Assembly (NCBI GenBank): GCA_030550395.1
Contig: JAUQPL010000006.1
Location: 68,624-101,419 of the forward strand
Reading direction: 5' to 3'
From: Bacteroidota bacterium
GTDB lineage: Bacteria > Bacteroidota > Ignavibacteria > Kapaibacteriales > HRBIN21
Length of the DNA: 32,796 nucleotides
Under the pieces are notes generated by a model that was given only the letters and a program-made list of their open reading frames with translations, was not told the DNA's origin and ran no database searches. Position 1 is the first letter of the stretch. The number at the start of each line of letters is the position of its first letter. This document shows positions 8,567 through 14,032 of the stretch, one piece after another. The position numbers and the translations under genes are program-made.

Positions 8567-9052
8567 TTAGTCCATGAAGAGGTATGGGCGCCATTCCTCT
8601 TCCAGCTTTCCGACAAATTGCTTGAGGAAGAGGATAGGATGGGGACGGCGTGGTGGACGGAGGAGCCGCATACCTGCTTCCTCGGGGGTTCGATCTCCTT
8701 TGAGATTGTTACACCGGATGCAGGCACAGACGAGGTTGTCCCATGTGTCCGTGCCGCCCCGTGAGCGCGGGATGACATGGTCGATTGTAAGCGGCTCCAT
8801 AGTGGTTCCGCAGTATTGGCATTGGAATCTGTCGCGGCGCATGATGTTGCGCCGGGTTAGCTCCACGTGCTTGTAAGGAACGCGCACGTACGTGGTTAAC
8901 CGGATGACACTGGGTAGTGGGTAGACGGCCGATACGCTCCGTAATACCAAACCCTGCCGAACTTCCACCACTTCAGCTTTTGCCAAGGTGAGTAACAGCA
9001 CAGCTTTCTTGACCGAGCAGACACTGATAGGCTCGTATCCTCGGTTGAGCAC
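8567..9052 (-). CDS. HNH endonuclease family protein
   Basis: The 161-residue protein begins with LNRGYEPISVCSVKKAV, a conserved N-terminal block of a widespread HNH family. It carries the HNH core RDRFQCQYCG, LTIDHVIPRSRGGTDTWDNLVCACIRCNNLKGDRTPEEA. The CxxC/CxxC pairs bind structural zinc, and DHVIPRSRGG with WDN holds the catalytic His and Asn. The biological role of this stand-alone family is not established; it is common in ordinary genomes. The only canonical start in the open frame is the GTG at 9052, which has a GAGAG stretch a few bases upstream. It is transcribed divergently from carA. Confidence 0.85.
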   Translation of the reverse strand: MLNRGYEPISVCSVKKAVLLLTLAKAEVVEVRQGLVLRSVSAVYPLPSVIRLTTYVRVPYKHVELTRRNIMRRDRFQCQYCGTTMEPLTIDHVIPRSRGGTDTWDNLVCACIRCNNLKGDRTPEEAGMRLLRPPRRPHPILFLKQFVGKLEEEWRPYLFMD

Positions 9053-9230
9053 GAGGACTCTCTTGCTTAGCGGATTGAATTCCGATGCAGTTGGGTAGGT
9101 GCTACCGTTTATTATGGGCTGGAAGTGTGCCGCGAAGGCTGTGTCAGTGAGAATTGGGACACTTTTTCAGAGGAGCAAATTACGCAGTTTCACTAACTTG
9201 CGTCCCCAGTGGTACAGAGATGGAGCCCCC
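9053..9230. promoter_or_regulatory. Divergent spacer between HNH gene and carA
   Basis: These 178 bases must hold promoters for both divergent genes. The AT-richer stretch around 9107-9116 contains a TATTAT. I cannot pair it with a well-spaced -35 element, so no exact promoter is called. I see no PyrR- or arginine-operator-like site that I can defend. Confidence 0.35.
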
Positions 9231-10346
9231 ATGCGGGTGCGAGCATATCTGGCACTGGAGAACGGAGCAGTGTTCGCGGGATTTGCTTTTGGAGCTATTG
9301 AGCGTGAGGCAGCTGGGGAGGTGGTTTTCAATACGGCTATGACGGGATACGAGGAAATCCTGACGGACCCAAGCTATTGTGGGCAGATTATCGTGTTCAC
9401 CTATCCCCACATTGGTAATTACGGCATTACGTTGGCGGATGGAGAGTCAGACCGGGTACAGGCAGAGGGTATCGTTGTCCATGAATGCTCCCGTTTTTAC
9501 TCCAACTGGAGGGCTCGGATGGGGCTGTCCGAATACTTGGCACAGCAGGGAATTGTTGGGATAGAGGGGGTGGACACCCGAATGTTGGTGCGGATGATTC
9601 GGGACAAAGGCGCAATGCGGGGGATTATTTCAGCGATGGCGCCTCCGGAAGAGCTCGTCGAGCGTGCCCGTCAGCTGCCACCGATGGAGGGGTTGGATTT
9701 GACCGATCGGGTTACGACAAGGGGTACGCCTTACCAATGGGACGGATTTGAAGGAAACGTCCGGGGACCGGTGGTAGCAGTTATAGATTACGGGGTCAAG
9801 CGGAGTATCTTGCGGAGTTTAGCTCAGCGGGGCTGTCGGGTTTGGGTCTTTCCTGCTCGGACACCTGCTGAGGAGGTGTTAAGCCTGGAGCCGGATGGGA
9901 TTGTTCTCTCCAACGGTCCAGGGGATCCGGCTGCCATTGACTATGCAATACCGCAGGTCCGCGCATTTTTGGACAGTGGCATACCGATGTTAGGGATTTG
10001 TCTGGGGCACCAGCTGTTGGGGTTGGCTTTTGGGGCGCGGACGTATAAGCTGAAGTTCGGGCATCATGGGGCGAATCATCCTGTGCGGAACTTACGTACG
10101 GGGGCGGTGGAGATTACCTCGCAGAATCATGGGTTTGCCATTGATCCGGCAACGCTTCCACCGGAGGTAGAGATCACTCACGTGAACTTGACTGACGGGA
10201 CTTTGGAGGGGATGCGTCATCGGGAGCTGCCGGTCATGTCGGTGCAGTATCATCCCGAGGCGGCTCCGGGGCCACACGATGCACGGTATATCTTCGATGA
10301 GTTTGTTTCCTGGGTACGAGCGGGGGCAACGGTAAAGGTTGCCTAA
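9231..10346 (+). CDS. carA: Carbamoyl-phosphate synthase, small (glutaminase) subunit
   Basis: CarA hydrolyses glutamine and passes ammonia to CarB to make carbamoyl phosphate for arginine and pyrimidine synthesis. The N-terminal domain has GEVVFNTAMTGYEEILTDPSY and FTYPHIGNYG. The class I glutaminase domain has LSNGPGDP, the nucleophile in GICLGHQLLGLA, TSQNHGFAI and the His/Glu pair in VQYHPEAAPGPHD. Length (371 residues) is normal. The ATG at 9231 was chosen because family homology begins there and a GGAG lies 5 bases upstream; the frame is open further upstream to about 9099. carB is not next to it, so the two subunits are encoded separately. Confidence 0.96.
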   Translation: MRVRAYLALENGAVFAGFAFGAIEREAAGEVVFNTAMTGYEEILTDPSYCGQIIVFTYPHIGNYGITLADGESDRVQAEGIVVHECSRFYSNWRARMGLSEYLAQQGIVGIEGVDTRMLVRMIRDKGAMRGIISAMAPPEELVERARQLPPMEGLDLTDRVTTRGTPYQWDGFEGNVRGPVVAVIDYGVKRSILRSLAQRGCRVWVFPARTPAEEVLSLEPDGIVLSNGPGDPAAIDYAIPQVRAFLDSGIPMLGICLGHQLLGLAFGARTYKLKFGHHGANHPVRNLRTGAVEITSQNHGFAIDPATLPPEVEITHVNLTDGTLEGMRHRELPVMSVQYHPEAAPGPHDARYIFDEFVSWVRAGATVKVA

Positions 10347-10375
10347 GGGTGGCTATCGGAAGAGTGTGAAGTTGG

Positions 10376-10383
10376 TATATTTG
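10376..10383 (+). promoter_or_regulatory. Candidate -7 promoter element of the tRNA operon
   Basis: TATATTTG matches the TAnnTTTG -7 consensus described for the primary sigma factor of Bacteroidota. It lies 20 bases before the mature tRNA-Tyr 5' end, which leaves room for a short leader. I do not see a matching TTTG-type -33 element at the usual distance, so this is only a candidate. Confidence 0.35.
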
Positions 10384-10403
10384 TATGCTTCGGAAGCTCT
10401 ACC

Positions 10404-10487
10404 GGGCAGGTACCGAAGCGGCCAAACGGGGCAGACTGTAAATCTGCTGGCGGAACGCCTTCGGAGGTTCGAATCCTCCCCTGCCCA
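10404..10487 (+). tRNA. tRNA-Tyr (anticodon GTA)
   Basis: The gene is 84 bases. The acceptor stem GGGCAGG pairs with CCTGCCC, with discriminator A. The anticodon loop CTGTAAA sits on the stem GCAGA/TCTGC. A long variable arm marks a class II tRNA, and the T arm is GGAGG-TTCGAAT-CCTCC. The CCA end is not encoded. It is first in a run of six tRNA genes that leads into secE. Confidence 0.96.
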
Positions 10488-10493
10488 CGGGAT

Positions 10494-10566
10494 GCGGGAG
10501 TAGCTCAGTTGGTAGAGCATCGGCTTCCCAAGCCGAGGGTCGCGGGTTCGAGTCCCGTCTCCCGCT
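10494..10566 (+). tRNA. tRNA-Gly (anticodon CCC), copy 1
   Basis: The gene is 73 bases with acceptor GCGGGAG/CTCCCGC and discriminator T. The anticodon loop TTCCCAA is on the stem TCGGC/GCCGA, giving anticodon CCC for GGG codons. The T loop is TTCGAGT. It is the first of three tandem tRNA-Gly genes on a 78-base unit. Confidence 0.95.
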
Positions 10567-10571
10567 CTGGT

Positions 10572-10644
10572 GCGGGAGTAGCTCAGTTGGTAGAGCGCGA
10601 GCCTTCCAAGCTCGGGGTCGCGGGTTCGAGTCCCGTCTCCCGCT
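10572..10644 (+). tRNA. tRNA-Gly (anticodon TCC)
   Basis: The gene is 73 bases with the same acceptor, D and T arms as its neighbours, but the anticodon stem-loop is replaced. The loop CTTCCAA on stem CGAGC/GCTCG gives anticodon TCC, which reads GGA and by wobble GGG. The 5-base spacers on both sides are identical (CTGGT). Confidence 0.95.
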
Positions 10645-10649
10645 CTGGT

Positions 10650-10722
10650 GCGGGAGTAGCTCAGTTGGTAGAGCATCGGCTTCCCAAGCCGAGGGCCGCG
10701 GGTTCGAGTCCCGTCTCCCGCT
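10650..10722 (+). tRNA. tRNA-Gly (anticodon CCC), copy 2
   Basis: The gene is 73 bases and identical to copy 1 except for one T-to-C change next to the T stem (GGGCCGCGGG here, GGGTCGCGGG in copy 1). The anticodon is again CCC. It is probably a recent duplicate. Confidence 0.95.
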
Positions 10723-10723
10723 C

Positions 10724-10795
10724 GCTGATGTAGCTCAGGGGTAGAGCACGTCCTTGGTAAGGACGGGGTCGCCGGTTCAAATCCGGCCATCAGCT
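10724..10795 (+). tRNA. tRNA-Thr (anticodon GGT)
   Basis: The gene is 72 bases. The acceptor GCTGATG pairs with CATCAGC, with discriminator T. The anticodon loop TTGGTAA is on stem CGTCC/GGACG, and the T arm is GCCGG-TTCAAAT-CCGGC. Only one base separates it from tRNA-Trp. In many relatives tuf sits between these two tRNAs. Confidence 0.95.
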
Positions 10796-10796
10796 C

Positions 10797-10869
10797 ACGG
10801 GTGTAGCTCAATGGGTAGAGCAGCGGTCTCCAAAACCGCAGGTTGGGGGTTCGAGTCCCTCCACCCGTG
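10797..10869 (+). tRNA. tRNA-Trp (anticodon CCA)
   Basis: The gene is 73 bases. The acceptor ACGGGTG pairs with CACCCGT, with discriminator G. The anticodon loop CTCCAAA is on stem GCGGT/ACCGC. It lies 11 bases before secE, the usual tRNA-Trp/secE arrangement. Confidence 0.95.
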
Positions 10870-10880
10870 CACGTCTGGAT

Positions 10881-11099
10881 ATGAAGACAGAAAGCTTCAT
10901 GGTGAGCACGCCGAAAGCCTTTGGTAGCATTAAAGCTTTTGGACAGGAAGTTGTTCGCGAGATGCAGAAGGTCAGTTGGCCTACCCGCGAACAGCTTCGG
11001 GAGTCCACCATTGTTGTCGTGGTCACCTGCCTGCTATTGGCAGCCTTTACGTGGGTTGTGGACACGGCTGTCACCGCCGTTTTGAGGTTCATCTTCTGA
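10881..11099 (+). CDS. secE: Preprotein translocase subunit SecE
   Basis: SecE is the small essential clamp subunit of the SecYEG translocon in the inner membrane. The protein is 72 residues, the short single-helix form. An amphipathic helix includes the signature EVVREMQKVSWPTREQL, followed by one membrane helix (roughly residues 43-65, STIVVVVTCLLLAAFTWVV). The ATG at 10881 is used; an in-frame ATG at 10899 is an alternative, and neither has a strong Shine-Dalgarno. Its place between tRNA-Trp and nusG is the classical one. Confidence 0.93.
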   Translation: MKTESFMVSTPKAFGSIKAFGQEVVREMQKVSWPTREQLRESTIVVVVTCLLLAAFTWVVDTAVTAVLRFIF

Positions 11100-11114
11100 G
11101 GGGTTTTGTTGACC

Positions 11115-11702
11115 ATGACAGTGCAGGTGCAGCAGACGGCGGAGAACGCGGAGCCCTCGTTCCGCTGGTATGCTCTCTATACAGCCAGCGGGCAGGAGAA
11201 TCGGGTTAAGCAGCGTCTGGAGCGGGAGCTCCAGCTCCATGGGATGAGCGAGAGCGTCCGCGCTATTGTTGTACCGGAGGAGACAGTCTTTGAAATCCGT
11301 GCGGGAAAGCGACGCACGCGCAAGCGAAGCTTCTTGCCGGGATATGTTCTCATTGAGGCTGCTATGAACCGGAAGCTTAAGCAGCTTATTGAGGGCGTTC
11401 CAGGAGTTGTGGGCTTTGCAGGAACTCGGACGCAGCCGATTCCTCTTCGCCCTGAGGAGGTAGAGCGTATTCTTGCTCGGATTGAAGAGCGGAAACATAC
11501 GGCAACGATAGAAGCCCAGTTCAGTGTAGGGGATCCCGTTCGCATCATTGATGGACCGTTTGCAAACTTTGTTGGGGTGGTCAAGGAGGTCAATCTGGAG
11601 CGGCAGAAGCTCAAGGTTGAAGTTGGTATCTTAGGCCGAAAGACGCCCGTGGAGTTAGATATGAGCCAGGTAGAGCTGGCAATTCAAACCCCCGGAACAT
11701 AA
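11115..11702 (+). CDS. nusG: Transcription termination/antitermination factor NusG
   Basis: NusG binds RNA polymerase and links it to Rho or the ribosome. The 195-residue protein has the N-terminal NGN domain (WYALYTASGQENRVKQRLE, SFLPGYVLIEAAM, GVPGVVGFAG) and a C-terminal KOW domain from about residue 136 (FSVGDPVRIIDGPFANFVGVVKEV). The ATG at 11115 was chosen; a TTG at 11106 is in frame. It follows secE by 15 bases and precedes rplK by 66 bases. Confidence 0.96.
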   Translation: MTVQVQQTAENAEPSFRWYALYTASGQENRVKQRLERELQLHGMSESVRAIVVPEETVFEIRAGKRRTRKRSFLPGYVLIEAAMNRKLKQLIEGVPGVVGFAGTRTQPIPLRPEEVERILARIEERKHTATIEAQFSVGDPVRIIDGPFANFVGVVKEVNLERQKLKVEVGILGRKTPVELDMSQVELAIQTPGT

Positions 11703-11768
11703 GGGTCTATACACTGAAGATGCCCATGGCTTCGTTAATAGGGAACTGCAGTGAGGAAGGGTTAGCCG

Positions 11769-12194
11769 ATGGCACGGAAGGTTGTTGGAACCTTTAAGCT
11801 CTTGTTAAAGGCCGGTGAGGCGACAATGGCGCCCCCAGTGGGACCTGCGTTCGGTCAACGAGGGCTGAATGGGGTAGAGTTCGTTAAGCAGTTCAATGCT
11901 CGTACAGCAAAGATGGCAGGGATGGTAGTCCCTGTGGTAGTGACGTACTATTCGGACAAGAGCTTTACCTTTGTGGTCAAGTCACCACCGGCGTCTGTTC
12001 TTCTTATGAAAGCTGCCGGAGTTGAGAAAGGATCCTCTGAACCAAACCGACTGAAGGTGGGGAAAGTCACTCGGGCGCAATTGGAGGAGATTGCACGGCA
12101 GAAGATGGAGGACCTGAACTGTGACACGCTGGAGAGCGCTATCCGGATGCTGGAAGGTACGGCGCGGAGCATGGGGATTGTTGTTGAGGGGTGA
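11769..12194 (+). CDS. rplK: 50S ribosomal protein L11
   Basis: L11 binds the GTPase-associated centre of 23S rRNA. The 141 residues are the standard length. The N-terminal domain ([37 protein letters not shown]) and C-terminal rRNA-binding domain ([47 protein letters not shown]) are both intact. A purine-rich GAGGAAGGG lies about 7 bases before the ATG. rplA starts 4 bases downstream. Confidence 0.97.
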   Translation: MARKVVGTFKLLLKAGEATMAPPVGPAFGQRGLNGVEFVKQFNARTAKMAGMVVPVVVTYYSDKSFTFVVKSPPASVLLMKAAGVEKGSSEPNRLKVGKVTRAQLEEIARQKMEDLNCDTLESAIRMLEGTARSMGIVVEG

Positions 12195-12198
12195 AAGG

Positions 12199-12915
12199 AT
12201 GAAACGACACAGTAAACGGTATCGGGCAGCAGTTGAAGCATTGCATCGGCTTCTTGGAAGCGAGGGTCCAGTTCCCTTGGAGAAAGCGATAGAGGCGCTC
12301 AAAAAGGTGGCAACGGCACGGTTCGATGAGACAATTGAGCTGGCTGTCCGACTTGGGGTAGACCCGCGAAAGGCTGACCAGATGGTGCGTGGAGCTGTGG
12401 TATTGCCCCATGGAACAGGCAAGAGTGTGCGAGTACTCGTTTTTGCAAAGCCTCCTAAGGATCAGGAAGCCTTACAAGCGGGGGCTGACTATGCGGGTTT
12501 GCAGGAATACATTGAGAAGATTCAGTCGGGTTGGTTGGATTTTGATGTAGCAATTGCGACGCCGGATGTCATGGGGGAAATAGGAAAGTTAGGGCGCATT
12601 CTGGGGCCACGGGGCTTGATGCCGAATCCGAAGAGTGGGACAGTGACCTTTGATGTAGCTACGGCTGTCCGTGAGGCGAAGGCTGGGCGAGTGGAGTATC
12701 GCGTGGATAAGGGGGGCAACGTACACGTTGCGGTTGGCAAGGCTTCCTTTCCGACAGAACATTTGGTGGACAATATCCGTGCCGTCGTTGAAAGCATCCT
12801 GCGGGCAAAGCCGCCGGCGGCGAGGGGTAAGTATATCCGCAGTGTCTATGTGACCTCCACGATGGGACCCAGCATTCCTATCAGCGAGCAATCGCTGGTT
12901 CGGGTGCGGGAATAA
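12199..12915 (+). CDS. rplA: 50S ribosomal protein L1
   Basis: L1 forms the L1 stalk and in many bacteria represses its own operon by binding mRNA. The 238 residues include [39 protein letters not shown], the signature [19 protein letters not shown] and the C-terminal [10 protein letters not shown]. The ATG at 12199 is preceded by AAAGG and sits 4 bases after the rplK stop. The frame is open upstream, but that part would overlap rplK. Confidence 0.97.
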   Translation: MKRHSKRYRAAVEALHRLLGSEGPVPLEKAIEALKKVATARFDETIELAVRLGVDPRKADQMVRGAVVLPHGTGKSVRVLVFAKPPKDQEALQAGADYAGLQEYIEKIQSGWLDFDVAIATPDVMGEIGKLGRILGPRGLMPNPKSGTVTFDVATAVREAKAGRVEYRVDKGGNVHVAVGKASFPTEHLVDNIRAVVESILRAKPPAARGKYIRSVYVTSTMGPSIPISEQSLVRVRE

Positions 12916-12932
12916 GGGAGAGAGCTATTACG

Positions 12933-12989
12933 CACTCGGCTGGAGCGGATGGCTGCAGGTGAAGAGAGTCCGTTCAGCCAAAGAGAGTG
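12933..12989 (+). promoter_or_regulatory. Candidate L10-type autoregulatory leader before rplJ
   Basis: A three-tier hairpin fills the rplA-rplJ gap. CACTC (12933-12937) can pair with GAGTG (12985-12989). GGCTG (12938-12942) pairs with CAGCC (12975-12979). AGCGGA (12944-12949) pairs with TCCGTT (12969-12974). Asymmetric unpaired bases AAAGA (12980-12984) separate the tiers. The apical loop contains GCAGGTGAAGAG. In many bacteria the L10(L12)4 complex binds a kink-turn leader here and represses translation. The base of the stem reaches the rplJ ribosome-binding site. Pairing is visible; the function is inferred. Confidence 0.55.
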
Positions 12990-12996
12990 AGGGAAT

Positions 12997-13530
12997 ATGT
13001 TGACGCGCCAACAGAAAGCGGAGATTGTTGAGGAACTTCAAGACAAACTCCGGCGGGCTCGGGGGATTTACCTTGTGGATTTCGTTGGTATGACGGTGGA
13101 AGAATCCCGGGCTTTTCGCAAGGAGTTGCGTCCCAAGGGGTTTGAGTACAAGGTTGCCAAGAACACTCTCATTCGTCGTGCTCTTCAGGCCCTTGGGGAT
13201 CATGAACAGCTGGAGAAACACTTGGTGGGGCAAACGGGGCTTGTGCTGAGTTATACCGATGGAGTTGCCCCAGCCCGGGTGTTGCATGAGTTTATCAAGC
13301 GGGTGGAAAAGCCGCGCTTTAAGGCAGCTGTCGTTGAGGGGCATTACTTTGATGGGGACCAGCTGGGGAAACTGGTGGCTCTCCCCAGTCGCGAGGAGCT
13401 CATTGCAAGCCTTCTGGCAAGCATACAAGCTCCTGTGGTAGGTTTGGTTAGTATCCTCAACGCTTTCTTGCGCGATATTGCCTTCTTGGTTGAAGAAGTT
13501 GCTCGGAAACAGAGCGGTTCAAATGGGTAA
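12997..13530 (+). CDS. rplJ: 50S ribosomal protein L10
   Basis: L10 anchors L7/L12 dimers to the ribosomal stalk. The 177 residues start LTRQQKAEIVEELQDKL and include the family block VDFVGMTVEESRAFRKELR and KVAKNTLIRRAL. The C-terminal helix that binds L12 ends EEVARKQSGSNG. The ATG at 12997 has GAGGG close by, with a short 3-base spacing. It is followed by rplL after 23 bases, allowing joint control by the upstream leader. Confidence 0.96.
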   Translation: MLTRQQKAEIVEELQDKLRRARGIYLVDFVGMTVEESRAFRKELRPKGFEYKVAKNTLIRRALQALGDHEQLEKHLVGQTGLVLSYTDGVAPARVLHEFIKRVEKPRFKAAVVEGHYFDGDQLGKLVALPSREELIASLLASIQAPVVGLVSILNAFLRDIAFLVEEVARKQSGSNG

Positions 13531-13553
13531 GTTCCACCAATTTGTAGTAACCA

Positions 13554-13943
13554 ATGTCCGGCATTGTTGAGGAATTGGTTGAGAAAATCAGCAATTTAAC
13601 GCTTTTGGAAGCGGCGGAATTGAAAAAGGCTTTGGAAGAGCGCTTTGGAGTCACGGCAGCAGCGCCTGTTGCTGTGGCTGCTGTTCCTGGTGTAGCTGCT
13701 CCAGCTGCGGCAGCTCCGGCAGTGGAGGAGAAGACAGAGTTTGACGTTGAGCTGACGGAGATAGGTCCTAATAAGCTCAATGTCATCAAGGTCGTCCGCG
13801 AGCTGACAGGGCTGGGACTCAAGGAAGCCAAGGATTTGGTAGAAGCTGCTCCGAAGGTGCTTAAAGAAGGTGTCTCCAAGGAGGAAGCGGAAAACATCAG
13901 GAAGAAACTGGAAGAAGTTGGAGCAAAGGTGACAATCAAGTAA
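13554..13943 (+). CDS. rplL: 50S ribosomal protein L7/L12
   Basis: L7/L12 is the multicopy stalk protein that recruits translation factors. The 129 residues have an N-terminal dimerisation domain ([26 protein letters not shown]), an Ala/Pro/Val-rich hinge and the conserved C-terminal domain ([28 protein letters not shown], ending [10 protein letters not shown]). Composition and length are typical. Confidence 0.97.
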   Translation: MSGIVEELVEKISNLTLLEAAELKKALEERFGVTAAAPVAVAAVPGVAAPAAAAPAVEEKTEFDVELTEIGPNKLNVIKVVRELTGLGLKEAKDLVEAAPKVLKEGVSKEEAENIRKKLEEVGAKVTIK

Positions 13944-13946
13944 CAC

Positions 13947-13985
13947 TGCACTACTGTTCAGTACACAGAGTGCATGGCTTTTGTT
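13947..13985 (+). terminator. Candidate attenuator hairpin between rplL and rpoB
   Basis: TGCACT-A-CTGT (13947-13957) pairs with ACAG-AGTGCA (13965-13974), giving a 10-bp stem with one bulged A and a 7-base loop. An imperfect T-rich stretch (GGCTTTTGTT) follows. A partial terminator between rplL and rpoB is known in E. coli, where it lowers rpoBC expression relative to ribosomal proteins. The hairpin is plain to see; the broken T run suggests partial rather than full termination (inference). Confidence 0.5.
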
Positions 13986-14032
13986 CGGCTCTTCACAACC
14001 CAGTGCGAAGTCCCTGATGCCGGGAGCCATAG

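Larger units (their letters stand above)
10494..10722 (+). repeat. Tandem triplication of a 78-base tRNA-Gly unit
   Basis: Three tRNA-Gly genes begin exactly 78 bases apart (10494, 10572, 10650), each 73 bases plus the 5-base spacer CTGGT. Copies 1 and 3 differ at one base. Copy 2 differs mainly in the anticodon arm. Confidence 0.9.

Noticed and set aside
10509-10733. 74-residue plus-strand frame with repeated VAGSSPVSRS blocks
   Set aside because: It is the sense translation of the same tRNA genes and not a protein gene.
10353-10811. 152-residue minus-strand frame across the tRNA genes, with repeated GDGTRTRD-type blocks
   Set aside because: It is a translation of the antisense of tandem tRNAs. 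This kind of spurious protein is common in databases and the repeats come from the repeated tRNA T arms.
11703-11768. Possible L1-binding hairpin before rplK
   Set aside because: GAAG/CTTC around 11716-11733 is only a 4-bp stem and does not match the L1 rRNA-like motif well enough to call.
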